From Ectocarpus siliculosus (Eukaryota; Sar; Phaeophyceae; Ectocarpales; Ectocarpaceae), in contig FN649736.1 in the NCBI GenBank assembly GCA_000310025.1, forward strand, positions 1,222,736 through 1,286,735: 64,000 nucleotides of DNA, in the 5' to 3' direction. The translations under genes and the position numbers were made by a program. The notes under the pieces were generated by a model. It ran no database searches. It was not told where the DNA came from and was given only the letters and a program-made list of their open reading frames with translations. Shown piece after piece: positions 33,578 through 45,437 of this stretch; the first letter of the stretch is position 1; every line of letters starts with the position of its first letter.

Positions 33578-33850
33578 TTTGGACGCAGCGTACCTGGGCA
33601 GCAGTAGTTCACGGTGGGTAGCCGCCCTTTGGATATTCTGCATGTCTAAGATATGGGAGATTGGGGTTTCTATCTGTTTGGTTGGCATGTTAGCAGGAGA
33701 GAGATATGTATGGAGAGAGAGTGAGAGAGAGTCTCGTGTGAAATAACACACTTCGTTTACCATCACCAAGAAGGTGAATCGATCAGCCTCCCGAGGCGAC
33801 GGGAGGAGGATTCTGGTCCTAGGCCCTGCCTGATTTCAGGCGTGTCTACA
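33578..33850 (+). mobile_element. Solo LTR of the gypsy family (fossil)
   Basis: A full-length LTR from TTTGGACGCAGCG to GGCGTGTCTACA with the standard GA-rich middle. It is close to the LTR of element 1, so it is younger than the copies at 27601 and 31001. No gypsy internal sequence adjoins it. Confidence 0.85.
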
Positions 33851-33874
33851 TCCCTCGTGGCTAGATGGCGAACA

Positions 33875-34600
33875 CCACACCGCGGACGGCGCCACAAAGA
33901 ATGGCCGATGACGCCTGAAATGGTTTTGAGGAGAGTGAATATCTTCCACCCCTTTTCGCTCTCCGCGTCCGCTGCCTGTTTCACTTGCTACGCCTCTCTA
34001 CCAACGCGGGGATGGAGTATGAGATTTTCATGGATCCTCTTGGCACAGGCTCCTGTCACGAGTACGAACAGCAACACCTCGTGACATTGCTTGAGTCTCT
34101 CTGGCACATCACGAGCACGTCTGACTCCTCTTGCATTTAATGGAGACGACTTCAGCGCCTTGTGTTTGGGGTCAGCGGTGTCCGGTGGAAAAGCAATTTC
34201 ACCAAGCGTTCCCTCTTTTTTCTCTGCTGCTACATTTTCCAGCTGTCTCTTTGCCGCATTCGCCTTGTTCTTCTGTACGCGGGCGGCATCAGCTTTCGCC
34301 TTTGGCCTCGCGGCTGCACGTCAGCTGCTTGACGTCTGCGTTTCCCACGAGTCCGTCAAACCTGGCTTGCGTCGGCCTGGCGTCCACAGACATGCCAGTT
34401 TTTTTGACACATTTCTCGTTTCACCTCGAAAATGTTTCGCTTGCGTTTCTTCCTCGAGTCCGGCGATTTTTTCTTCCAGCCGTGCCCACAACGTAACCCG
34501 ATCTGGGGATGAGTTTCTGGTTTCACATTGCGGTTGCAGATGTATGTAGTCTTGCGCCAAATAGTGAAATTAAATCCGAGAGTAAGCTGAGGCCGCAGCT
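33875..34600 (-). pseudogene. Coding-like relic, unknown protein
   Basis: Read on the minus strand, consecutive pieces look protein-coding although no single frame covers them. A Glu/Lys-rich piece contains ARLEEKIAGLEEE. An Ala/Lys-rich piece contains KADAARVQKNKANAAKRQLE and may form a coiled coil. A third piece contains AADAESEKGWKIFTLLKTIS. Stops and a frame change separate them, so this is either a decayed gene or a set of short exons. No family is recognised. It lies directly beside the solo LTR at 33578-33850. Confidence 0.3.
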
Positions 34601-34619
34601 CTGAGAACCGTCTCATCGC

Positions 34620-35300
34620 ATTCATGTCAGGGGGTCAGGGGGGCGCTGCACAGAGCAAGAGTCTCAAGCTGATATGGCACAGATTCTATTGTTTGCGAGT
34701 AAGAAGACGCAGGAGAGTATATCGTATTCAAGACGTCAACAGAGTCGCCCCAGATGACAACAAGGGAGTACCAACAACATCTCCAACGACCATATCTGAG
34801 CCGGCAGCAGAGTCCTCGCCGTCAACAAACAGAGAAGTCTCTGTAGGGTGTGAGGGGGGGCGCTGGGCCCCTAACTAGACCCCCGTAGAGGGGAGGAGAA
34901 GGGAAGAGGAAGGAGGAGAGTATACTAGATAGGGCGTGGTAATGAACGTGGGGCAGCCGACTCAATACCTTGCAGTAGTGTGGCCAGTGGCAGCCAATCG
35001 GTGCTCTACAGACCTCGTTCTGGTCGAAATCGAGGGCAACTTCAAGCGGTCGTCATATTGAAACTTGGGCCCCTGGTAGATAGAGTCTGTTTTTTCCGTC
35101 TTGGAAGGGAAAAGAACGGTCGCGCTTCGCGCTCCGCGGCTCACTAATATATTCAGACGCTAACAGCGTCCCCCGGAGATGGGACCACAGGGGGTACCAT
35201 CAACATCTCTAACTACCATATTTGAGCCTCCAGTAGAGCCCTGTCCACATCTCTAACTACCATATTTTAGCCTCCAGGAGAGCCCTGTCCACATGTGTGT
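34620..35300 (+). repeat. Dispersed R6 repeats, copies 2 and 3
   Basis: R6 words recur at about 34705-34815 (AGTATATCGTATTC, CAACAGAGTCGCCCC, GGGAGTACCAACAACATCTCC, GCAGCAGAGTCC) and at about 35140-35295. At the latter site a 47-bp subunit, CATCTCTAACTACCATATTT to AGAGCCCTGTCCA, is itself repeated twice. The function is unknown. Confidence 0.55.
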
Positions 35301-35749
35301 TGCTGCGTCAAGACGGTTTTTGCTGCGGTACGCGAGGTACAAATGAATGCGTGGGTTGTGGCGCGTGGCAACGAAGGTCGGGTGGTGCAGCGCCTACCTA
35401 CGTCGAGTCTGAGCTGCTACTGGTTTGGTGCACATCCAAAAAATGTCTGCTTCATGTATCGTACTTTGAATCCTTGACAAAACGTTCAGAGGAACGCCTG
35501 CTGAAAGGTCTTTCTGTCTCTTACCCAACCCTGAACCTTCGGGAGACGCTTTAGTCGAAGCAGCAGAGACGAAGGCGGGTGTGACCCGCGCGGCTACAAC
35601 GAAGCCGGGCACCACGGTGCTGTAACGCGTAAGTGTTGTCCGTAGTTTGCTGGAATAATTCCTAGCGGGAAGTCCAAGCGTGGCGTAGTTGTATCGCAAG
35701 GACGATGACGATTAGATCGAGGACTCTGCACTTGTATTCATTGCTCTGG
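35301..35749. other. Intergenic, nothing recognised
   Basis: No supported gene or repeat. Confidence 0.4.
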
Positions 35750-36196
35750 TGAGGGGCATTTCTTCTCCAGAGTTCAAAAAGAATATCGAGATATCTTTGG
35801 AGCTCTGCTCGGGAATTGGAAGACGGGTGGACCCTGGGCGTGTGTTGGTAGTGATGGTCAAGGAGGCTCAAGAATAGAAGAAAATAGAGAAGATCGACGG
35901 GAAGCGTAACGCCCGGGGCGGAACTCGTGCTGTGGGCGGATATGTCTGAGAAGGTGGATCGTGGGAGCCCGGCCTGTACGCGAAAGGGTCAGGGTTCCGG
36001 CGGTGGGCAGGGTGGCAAGTCAGACTCTTCAAAGATACGCTGGATTTGCAGCAAGCCAGGCCATTTTGAGAACTCCAAGAAGGCCTCGCCTGAGAACCAC
36101 CTGTGGCTGTGGCGGCAGGGCCCGGAAAGTCACTGGAACGACGTTGTCAGCAGCAGTAAGACAGCCGGCAAACCCGGGTTTATTCGCCTGAGGTAG
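35750..36196 (+). mobile_element. Old LTR-element gag relic (fossil)
   Basis: It shows SSPEFKKNIEISLEL-like residues comparable to the gag segment of element 1, and a decayed zinc-knuckle segment, CSKPGHFENSKK, preceded by a Gly/Ser/Gln-rich stretch. It is much more diverged than elements 1 to 3 and carries several breaks. It lies just upstream of gypsy element 2. Confidence 0.45.
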
Positions 36197-36309
36197 GGCT
36201 GACTTTTTCGGAAGAGTAGAAACAAGGCGAGAGAAACGGGGTGGCAACGTCACTCCATCTGCCTCTTCCCGTTCAGGGGTGTACTGCATCGCCTGACGCT
36301 ACGACGGTT

Positions 36310-36576
36310 TGTAGACGCAGCGCACCTCGGTAGGAGTAGTTCACGGTGAGAAGCAGCCTTCGGATGTCTGCTTGCCTAAGATATTAGAGATTGGGGTTTC
36401 TATCTGTCTGGTTGGCAGGAGAGAAAGAGAGAGATGGAGAGAGAGAGAGAGAGAGATTCTCGTGAGAAAAAATACACTCTGTTTCCCATCGCCAAGGAGG
36501 TGAATCGACCAACTCTACGAGGCCACGAGGGGAGGATTCTGGTCCTAGGCCCTGCCTGATTTCATGGGTGTCTACA
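36310..36576 (+). repeat. 5' LTR of gypsy element 2
   Basis: It starts TGTAGACGCAGCG and ends GGGTGTCTACA, with a GA-rich middle. Sequence like the leader of element 1 follows directly. Confidence 0.85.
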
Positions 36577-38297
36577 GTTATCAATAACTCAGGCTGACCG
36601 ACCAGGGTCAGCCAGGGTCAAAAATAATTTTCGTGACAGCAGCAGTCCAAGTTATTCCTCCGCGTTTTCCCGCTTCGCTGAGTGCGAGTTTCGGCTGGGG
36701 GGGCTGCTGTCCTGGTCTCCCGTGGAGCTCCTATCTTGATCTGCCCGGGCATCGTACGGCGCGATGGCCCAGAGACGCTCCGCTACTGGCAAGGGGGCGC
36801 TTGGTGGACAGCAAGGTTCTGCTTGAGAGATTGGTGAGATTCGGCGCGGGCTTCCCGATTTGGTCTTGGGCAATGGACCCAAACCGCCCGAGTATGGACG
36901 TACCTTTTCGAGAGCTTCGCCTTTGCGTTTCTATCCGCAATGCCGCGAGTACAAGCGAAGCGTGGGTCTCTGCAACAGTGGGCAATCCATCAGACGCCCG
37001 CTGCTCACTGTGTCTCCTGCTGCGCCAGTCTATCCGCAAAAGCTTATCACGCACCTACTTTGGTGGCACCAACTTGATGAAGGTAACCTGCGCGAGGTTC
37101 TTTGCCCAAACATGCTGAATGCTGGACGGATGATACCATTGGGCCCTCGATTGCGGCAGCCGCGGTGTGTCGTGTGGTAGCCATGGGGACTGAGACGACT
37201 GCTGTAGATCGGATAGACGCTGTTCAAAGTCGACTCGAGCAGTACTTCGAAACTCCGACTGCTGAAAGTGTTTTGCGCGATCTACTGGTGCGTTCAAGAA
37301 GGGCCTGGCCGCTGTCCTCAGCAAAGCAGTTGTGTCAAGTCTGTCTCCGCCCGGGTTTAAGCTTAAGGTGGAAAGCGAGCTCAACATGCAAGCTGGAAGG
37401 ACAAACCTGAGCTAGTCTATGAGATCGTTTTGGGTGTTGCAGTCGAGAGGCGCACGGTTGAGTTGGCAGACTAGCAGCGTGGGCAATCTCTTGGTGGCGG
37501 TGTTCAGGCTCGTAAAAAACCGTCTCAGCAACAGACATGGGCGAAAACGACAGCACCTGATGGAGCTGGCAGTGCAGTTGCGTCTTCGTCTGCCGAGCTT
37601 GTTACGTGTTTCCGGTGTAAAAAGCCAGGCCATGCCAACTGTCCGTTGCAGCGATTCCCCGCCAAAGCCTCTACCTAGCATATTGGGCATGTGGCGTATT
37701 TTCGCCGCGCAGGGGACGCCCGGGAATGCCACCAGCAGAAGCAGCAGCAATAGCAGCAGCAGCAACTGCAGCAGGAGCAACAGCACCGTACTCAGGGGCA
37801 CGCGAAGCAGCGTCAACGCCCTCACGGTCACCACCCTGCACAGCAGCCTTCTTCAGAAGGGGGACGTGGCGTCGGGGGGGCATCCTCTACCAACATCCAC
37901 CAACGCCATGTCGATGGTAGGGCTGTTTTTGTCGGACAATCCCCGGGCGAGGCCGCTCCGACGTATTTTTTACCTCCGGACACGTTTCCGTCAGCTGCCA
38001 CTGCCCATGCATCCTTCGTAGCGCCGATTGAGGGTTGCAACCCGGTCCTGAGGGGCGTTCGTGCCGGCGTTTCGTGGAGTTCATTCAGCCCGGGGTATGT
38101 CTGGGTTCGATTCTGAAGGTATCGCGGTTGATTCGAAGGAAAAATGGCGCCGAGTGAGCTTGTCGGTGCCTGGTGCTGCCGACATTACTGCTATAGATAC
38201 TGTTGCGATTCTGGGTTCTGGCTGAGGGCCCACCACCATGTCCGTAGGTATCGCGAGTAGACTGTAAGCTGCTTTTCCTGATGTGCAGGTCGTGGGC
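36310..38297 (+). mobile_element. Ty3/gypsy element 2, 5' portion (fossil)
   Basis: It holds a 5' LTR (36310-36576), the near-palindromic 12-mer GTTATCAATAAC, and gag with a zinc knuckle near 37605-37645 followed by a CAG-rich stretch near 37740. It ends in the region before the protease, where it abuts gypsy element 3 lying in the opposite orientation. Compared with element 1 it is clearly diverged and carries many breaks, so it is older than elements 1 and 3. No pol and no 3' LTR of its own are seen. Confidence 0.85.
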
Positions 38298-38571
38298 TGT
38301 AGACACGCCTGAAGTCAGGCAGGGCCTAGGACAAGTATCCTCCCCACGTGGCCTCGGGGGGCTGGTCAATTCACCTCCTTGGTGATGGTAAACACAGTGT
38401 TAATATTTGAACACGAGTCTCGTCTCTCTCTCTCTATCTATCTCTCTCTCTCCTGCCAACATGCCAACCAGGCAGATAGAAACCCCAATCTACCATATCT
38501 TTGAAATGCATGCATATCCAACGGCAGCTTCCCACCGTGAACTACTGCTACCCAGGTGCGCTGCGTCCACA
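38298..38571 (-). repeat. 3' LTR of gypsy element 3
   Basis: A full-length LTR, reverse oriented, joined on its right to 3' noncoding sequence equivalent to 20200-20315 of element 1. Confidence 0.9.
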
Positions 38572-41403
38572 ATGCCCCCAAAGCTTATTGCTACCGGAGT
38601 GGACACTAATCAGCTTGAACTCAAACAGCAGTAGGCACCTGGTTGTGCTCAAGAAGAAAACGACAGCGGTGTTTGTGAATGATAAACACCCGTACACGGC
38701 GATATCATGCCTGACTAAATCATACCACACCAATGCGTCAGTCAGCGCAAGTGTTCAACCTCCCATGCAAAACGTGGAATGCCCCCATTCAACAGTGAAG
38801 GACCTCGACGCTTCAAACGACAAACACGCACGTGTCGGACGACCACGCAAGATTGGCTAAGTCCGGTAGACACGCGTACAGAGAAACTTACGGAATGGAT
38901 GGATGACCAACACACCGAAAACAACGCGAAATGGGCAAACTTGCCACACCCAAGTAAAATGATGAAAAGAAAACAACAACCCAGAGGCAACGCTGAAAAC
39001 TGTTACGAAGCGCTTCCAGGGTTGAGTTGAAATATCTCGAAATACCAAACGTACATGGCGAAACGATCGGTATGATCGTTGAACAAGCCAATGTCGCAAA
39101 ATTAGACAAACGTACGTAGCTCGCGAAGAAATACCACCAACACGCTGTCATAAGGCGGCCTCCACGCAGTTCAATCACATGCAAAAGACAGGCACGCCAC
39201 AACATAAATGCGCGGCAAGCTGAAGAATGTACAGAAACGCAATCGCGGTGCTGGCCCACACGGTCTGCATGTTAAGGAACACCAACCCCAACGCGACCAG
39301 CGACGCTATGCCCCCGCCAGCCACGCGGTCTTGATCGGGTTGTACACCCGCAGCCGTGCTTTAACCAGTCGCTCTCCGGGCCTAAGGGTGACATGGCGTT
39401 GGTGAAAGTTGGTGAACGATGCCCCCCCGGAGCCTCGTCCCCCTCCTGAAGACGGCTGTTGCTGCTGTTGACCGGGAGGGCATTGTTGCGGCGGCGCTTG
39501 CCCCTGGGCGCGGTGCGGGTGCTGCTGCTGATGCTGATATCCACGGGCGTCCCCGGTGTCGCGAAAATGACCCCCATGCCCAGCGTGCTGGGTAGAGGCT
39601 TTGGCGGGGAACCGCTGAAGCGGACAGTCCGCGGGGCGTGGCCGGGCTTCTTGCACCTGAAACAGGTGACAACCTCGGCAGAGGGAGACGCACCTGCACC
39701 TCCAGCCCCATCAGGCGCTTTCGCTTTCGCCCATGACTGTTGCTGAGACGGTTTTTTACGAGCATGAACGCCACCCCTACGCGATTGCCCGCGCTGCCTG
39801 TCTACCAACTCAACCGTGCGCCACTCGACCGCAACATCCCGAACGATCTCACAGACTAGCTCACGTTTGTCCTTCCAGCTACCTTGCATGTCGAGCTTGC
39901 TTTCCACCTTAACCTTGAACTCAGTTGAAGCACCAATACGGCTTGCCCTGTGATATATTTGTTTGAGTTGAGTGAGGGCTATCTTGTCGAGCATTGATAG
40001 CATTTCTTCGCTGACTGTTTCTGTACATGCTTCAGCTTGCCGCGCATTTATGTTGTGGCGTGCCTGTCTTTTGCATGTGATTGAACTGCGTGGAGGCCGC
40101 CTTATGACAGCGTGTTGGTGGTATTTCTTCGCGAGCTACGTACGTTTGTCTAATTTTGCGACATTGGCTTGTTCAACGATCATGCCGATCGTTTCCCCAT
40201 GTATATTTGCCCCAACGCGACCAGCGACGCCATGAACCCCGCCAGCCACGCGATCTTGATCGGGTTGTACACCCGCGGCCGTGCTTTAACCGGTCGCGCT
40301 CCGGGCCTAAGGCTGACCCGTAGAGGCTCGACGGTCGCGGGAGGGTCACCATGGCGGAAACCACGGCGGAACGCATTCCAGCGCTTGCTGATGATGCCTC
40401 GCAGACGCCCTACATGCGGTTCCTCCAAGCCAGCGGCAGCAGCGGAAGAGACAGCGCTGTCCAACGATGCAGACCGCGCCGATGCCTCCTCCTCCGGGCT
40501 CATGTCCATGTCGGGGCCTCGCGCCACCAAACGCTCAACCGCGGGATCGGCTCGACCTGCTCCGGACCCTCTCGCTGCTGTAGTGCATCGACAGCCAACG
40601 TAACTCGGCGGCATTGTTTGTACGCCGCGGTTTCAACATCCGCGACGCTAGCGCGCGAACGTGCACAGGCCCCCAAGCTCTCGTACACGTCGATACCCAA
40701 CACCTTCAGCGTCGGGGTGCCAAGAATGACCACCTCATCATTGCCAGGCATGACCGCAAACGAGAGCGGGTCCACCGACACCAGCCCCCAGCTGGTGTGC
40801 AAAGCGATCCGCACGGGGCATGTTTTCTGTGTGACCGCAAGCACGCGGCCGTCCGCGACTTTCAGCTTCCCCGGGTTTCTGGTTGCCCCCCACGACCTGC
40901 ACATCAGGAAAAGCAACTTGCAGCCTACGCACGATACCGGCTGACATGGTGGTGAGCCCTGATCCAGAATCCAGAATCGCAACGCCGTCTATGGCAGTCA
41001 TATCGGCAGCACCAGGCACCGACAAGCTCACTTGGCACCATTTTCTTGCGAATCAACCGCGATACCTTCAGAATCAAACCCAGACATACCTCCGGGCTGA
41101 ACCCCACGAAACGCCGGCACGAATGGCCCCTCAGGGCCTGGTGGCACCCCCAATCCCTCAGACGGCGCTGGAAAAGATGCGGGGGCAGTGGCAGCGGACG
41201 GGAACGGGTCGGGCGGCAGAAAAGGCGTCGGAGCGGCCTGCCCCTGGGATTCCCCGGAAAAAACAGCCCTACCTCCGACATGGCGTTGGTGAAAGTTGGT
41301 GGACGATGCCCCCCCGGAGCCTCGTCCCCCTCCTGAAGACCGCTGTTGCTGCTGTTGACCTGGAGGGCGCTGTTGCTGCGGCGACTGCCCCTGGGCGCGG
41401 TGC

Positions 41404-41405
<2 letters not shown>

Positions 41406-41459
<54 letters not shown>
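41406..41459. repeat. (CTG)18 microsatellite inside gypsy element 3
   Basis: There are eighteen perfect CTG units (CAG on the element's coding strand). The matching place in element 1 (15451-15470) has about seven units, so the run has expanded or contracted since the copies separated. Confidence 0.9.
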
Positions 41460-42802
41460 ATATCCATGGGCGTCCCCGGTGCCGCGAAAATCCCCCCATG
41501 CCCAGCGTGCTGGATAGTGGCTTTGGCGGGGAACCGCTGAAGCGGACAGTTCTGCGGGGCGTGGCCGGGCTTCTTGCACCTGAAACATGTGACAAGCTCG
41601 GCAGAGGGAGACGCACCTGCACCTCCAGCCCCATCTGATATCCACGGGCGTCCCCGGTGCCGCGAAAATGACCCCCATGCCCAGCGTGCTGGGTAGTGGC
41701 TTTGGCGGGGAACCGCTGAAGCGGACAGTTCTGCGGGGCGTGGCCGGGCTTCTTGCACCTGAAACATGTGACAAGCTCGGCACAGGGAGACGCACCTGCA
41801 CCTCCAGCCCCATCAGGCGCTTTCGCTTTCGCCCATGACTGTTGCTGAGACGGTTTTTTACGAGCATGAACGCCACCCCTACGCGATTGCCCGCGCTGCC
41901 TGTCTACCAACTCAACCGTGCGCCACTCGACCGCACCATCCCGAACGATCTCAAAGACTAGCTCAGGTTTGTCCTTCCAGCTACCTTGCATGTCGAGCTT
42001 GTTTTCCACCTTGACCTTGAACTCGGGTGGAGACAGACCTGCCACAACTGCTTTGATGAGGACAGCAGCCGGACCTTCTTGAACGCGCCACTGGAGTCTC
42101 GAAAAACACGCTCCGCACTCGGGTTTTCGAAGTATTGCTCGAGGCGGCTTTGGACAGCGTCTATCCGATCTATAGCAGTAGTCTCAGTCCCCATGACTAC
42201 CATACGGGACACGGCGGCGGCCGCAATCGAAGGCTCAAGGGTATCATCCGTCCAGCATTCAGCATGTTTGGCCAGGGCCTCGCGCAGGTCAGCTTCATAA
42301 AGTTCAGTGCCATCAAAGTAAGTGCGCGACAAGCATTTCCGGATAGACTGGCGCAGCAGTTGAAACACAGTGAGCAGCTGGCGTCTGATGGATTGCCCAC
42401 TGTTGCAGAGACCCATGCTCCGCTCGTACTCGGTGTATTGCGTGTAGAAACGCAAGGACGAAGCTCGTGAAAAAGTACGTCCATACTCGGGCGGCTTGGG
42501 CCCATTGCCCAAAACCAAGTCAGTAAGCCCCGCCCCGAGCTCACCAACATCTCCAGCAGAACCTTGCTGTCCGCCAAGCGCCCCCTTGCCAACATTGGAG
42601 CGTCTCTGAGCCATCGCGCCGTACGATGCCCGGGCAGATCAAGACAGCAGCTCCGCGCGAGATGAGGACAGCAGCTCCAAGACCGCAGCCTCGCACTCAG
42701 CGAAGCAAGAAAAATGCGGAGGAATAGCTCGTCCTGCTGTTGTCACGAAAATGTTTTTTGACCCTGACTGACCCTGGTCGGTCAGCCTGAGTTATCGATA
42801 AC

Positions 42803-43075
42803 TGTAGACACGCCTGAAGTCAGGCAGGGCCTAGGACCAGTATCCTCCCCCCGTGGCCTTGGGGGACTGGTCAATTCACCTCCTTGGTGATGGTAAACAC
42901 AGTGTATTATTATTGCACACGAGTCTCGTCTCTCTCTCTCCATCTATCTCTCTCTCCTGCCAACATGCCAATCAGGCAGATAGAAACCCCAATCTACCAT
43001 ATCTTTGACATGCATACATATCCAACGGCAGCTTCCCACCGTGAACTACTGCTACCCAGGTGCGCTGCGTCCACA
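42803..43075 (-). repeat. 5' LTR of gypsy element 3
   Basis: A full-length LTR, reverse oriented. Its outer edge meets LINE sequence, and its inner edge is followed by the GTTATCGATAAC palindrome. Confidence 0.9.
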
Positions 43076-44150
43076 ATGCGCACTGTTCCTCCGGGAGGAT
43101 GTTGTTGGCTTCGCAGAAGGCGCTTAGACGGTTGGTGATGATCTTGATGGGGACCTTGCCTACGTGAGATAGTAGCGAAATCCCCCTGTAGTTGTTACAG
43201 TTGGACTGATCACCCTTCTTGTACAGCACCTTGATGGTTGCATCCTTCCACTCTCGCGGGATATCTCGTCCGTTCCACACCTTGACGAGGATGGTATGGG
43301 TGTGTCCCAGTACAAAGGGTTCGTCGTCTTCGATCTTGAGCAACTCGGCAGGGAGGGAGTCATGTCCGGGTGCCTTCCAGTTCGTGAGGCCTTTCGCTGC
43401 CCGTGCCACCTCCTCGAGTTCTGGCACCTCTCCCAACCGTTGACTGTCACGTGTCGCTGGCCGCTGCGTCACTCGTTCGATGATGTCTGGGTTCAGGGTG
43501 GGGGATTTGGTGTTGAGTAGGGTACTGAAGAATCTCGCCCACCGTTGGGGGATGTCGTCCCTCTTCTGGAGCAACACGCCGTTCTCATCCGCGACGAACT
43601 GCTGTCCCCCCGCTTGTCTCCCGCTGAGGCCCACTGATCTCTTGAGGTGTTGGTACAGTCCTCTCATGTCGCGATCGTTTGTAGATTGCTTCGAGTTCAG
43701 TCACATATCCGTCCATGTGGGCATAATGCCCGTTTCGACTGCTGTAGCCACTCCCTTACACGCTGCTTTGAGAGTTCTCCAGGTTGCTGAGTTCCAGTTG
43801 CCCCTCATCGCCCGGCGCGCTTCCCACCGTTTGGTAAGGGCCTTCTCCAGTGCTGCTCTCGTCTCTGGGGCCTCACACCACTCCTGCGTGCGGCGTCTCC
43901 GCGGTTCCTCCCCTAGGGTCGTCCGCGCTGTTTCGAGGAGAGCATTGGTAAAGTCGGTAGCCAATTCCGCGTCGGTGGTTGTTCGCTCGTCCAGTCGTGT
44001 GTCGAGGTTGAGGAGGAACCGATTAGTCACCGCACACCGTGCTGCTTCGAACTGCAATTCCCACCGGTTGAATTGTTGCTGTTTCGGTTTAATCCGGACT
44101 GCACGGTTGTGGGCAAGCCTGCCACCGAGGTTTTCGGTGGCTACTACCAT
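43076..44150 (-). pseudogene. LINE linker and start of reverse transcriptase
   Basis: A linker frame (43701-44150) is rich in Arg, Glu and Ala and contains RTTLGEEPRRRRTQEW, the usual spacer between endonuclease and RT in this LINE type. The next frame carries RT motifs 0 to 2: TNWKAPGHDSLPAELLK, then WKDATIKVLYKKGDQSNCNNY and RGISLLSHVGK. It ends at 43076 before the GFRPGRST motif. A frame change lies between the two frames near 43670-43700. Confidence 0.75.
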
Positions 44151-44289
44151 ATGTGGTCTGAGTCTGCTTTGACTGGGCGAACCGGCTGGGGGATGACAAC
44201 CACGTTAGATACTCGCCGTGATGTGCCTGCCTTGTCAGGATGTAGTCAAGGCGCTTGCAATCGTTTCCCGACACACCGTTGTATATGTG

Positions 44290-45147
44290 TCATATTCCGC
44301 CCTTGCGTGTCTCGAAGAACGTGTTCGTAAGAGCTAGCCTGTTTTCCGTTGCGAAATTCAACAGTAGCATGCCATTGTCATTGAGCTCATCACGCCCGTA
44401 CATTCCTATTACCCTTCCGTCCCCTCCGTCCAACCTATCTCCCGTCCGCGCGTTGGCGTCCAATAGGACATACACACATTCTTTGGAAGGGATCCTCCGC
44501 ACGAGACTGTCAAGTTTTCCCCAGAACACGCGCTTGCTGTCGGCGGTTGAAGGTTCGGTTGGAGCATACGCGGCTACGAAGTTGATCTCTCCACGGTGGC
44601 CTGCCAACAGGAACTTCATGGCCATAAGGCGTTCGTCGATAAACTCGGTAGTGAACGTGGATGTCTTGCACAGTGACTCTTTGACGGCTATCCCCACACC
44701 ATGGACTCCACCAGTCTCCGTGCCACAGCAGAACACCCGCAAACCCGCTGCTGCAAATTCCGTTCGAACTGCCCTCCGTGTCTCCTGCATTCCTACTACC
44801 GATACGTCTTGTCTCGCTGCCTCGTGTAGAATGCTGTAGGCTCACCTGTATCCATTGGCCCCGTTTACAGCCAAAGTCCGCACATTCCAGGTTGCTACCC
44901 TAAGAAGTTGACCCTGCTGTCTCTCTCGCGCGGCGCGTGCTGCTCTCTTAGCTAGCCTACGCGCCGCCCGACCCCTTTTCCTCCATCTCCCCCTCTTTTT
45001 TTGTTTTTTTGCTATTTTCTTCCGAACACTCGGGCTAAGGTGATAGTTACCCCGGTTCTTGCCTTGTTTCTCATAGAGCTGTCTTCTTGTCCCGGAGCGG
45101 TGTGGCCCTCCATCTCTGGACTCTCTCCTTTCCTCTCTCTGGGGCAT
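44290..45147 (-). pseudogene. LINE AP-type endonuclease domain
   Basis: An EEP-superfamily endonuclease, which nicks the target DNA to prime reverse transcription. Motifs in order are RVATWNVRTL (N-terminal strand), VVGMQETR (catalytic Glu), INFVAAYAPT, and VYVLLDANARTG (metal-binding Asp-x-Asn). After the 44290 stop, RLDYILTRQAHH is the last conserved segment. The Lys/Arg-rich lead (RKKIAKKQKKRGRW) may bind nucleic acid. The two nonsense codons make the copy inactive. Opposite-strand frames are shadows. Confidence 0.8.
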
Positions 45148-45437
45148 ACCCCACGGCGTGCGGTCACTCCGCCACCCTCACCGTGCTCTCTGCTGCTGCA
45201 TAACCCCGGTTTCCAAGCCGGGGCGTTAGGATCCATTCTCATTTTGCAGCTACCAAAGCTGGCGGTTCACGAGCTACCCCGATCTCGCGACAGCAGTAAC
45301 TCCCAACCGCCAAACTCAGGATCCCCCTCTCAACAGTGCTAGGGACCGTAAATCCGTCTTTGCTGGGTGGTCTTTCGAGGTTTAGATCCACTTGCGGAAC
45401 CTCGGCCTACCTCAGGGACGGGGGGGGCAGGCCGGGG

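Larger units (their letters stand above)
38298..43075 (-). mobile_element. Ty3/gypsy element 3 with two LTRs (fossil)
   Basis: On the minus strand the 5' LTR (42803-43075) is followed by the palindromic 12-mer, gag and protease and RT-region pieces. The 3' noncoding region follows, then the 3' LTR (38298-38571). The gag start is recognisable as MAQRRSNVGKG near 42614, and the zinc-knuckle segment occurs more than once. The element is shorter than element 1, lacks most of pol, and its interior is rearranged with duplicated and inverted segments. It is broken, with at least half a dozen breaks. The LTRs agree at about 95 percent by eye, suggesting moderate age. Its flanks differ (gypsy element 2 on the left, a LINE on the right) with no matching target duplication. 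Confidence 0.9.
43076..45437 (-). mobile_element. RTE-like LINE copy 1, 5' half
   Basis: Read on the minus strand, it has a 5' leader (about 45437-45150), an Arg/Lys-rich start, an AP-type endonuclease, a linker and the first reverse-transcriptase motifs. It stops at FCEANNILPEEQC where gypsy element 3 begins. The leader matches 49650-49915 of copy 2. Two in-frame stops interrupt the endonuclease, one at 44842-44844 and one at 44290-44292, where copy 2 still has Trp. The RT palm is missing; the complementary half lies at 9425-11060 in the same subfamily. Confidence 0.85.

Noticed and set aside
43480-44839. Long plus-strand frames of about 190-230 residues
   Set aside because: Antisense to the LINE endonuclease and linker on the minus strand.
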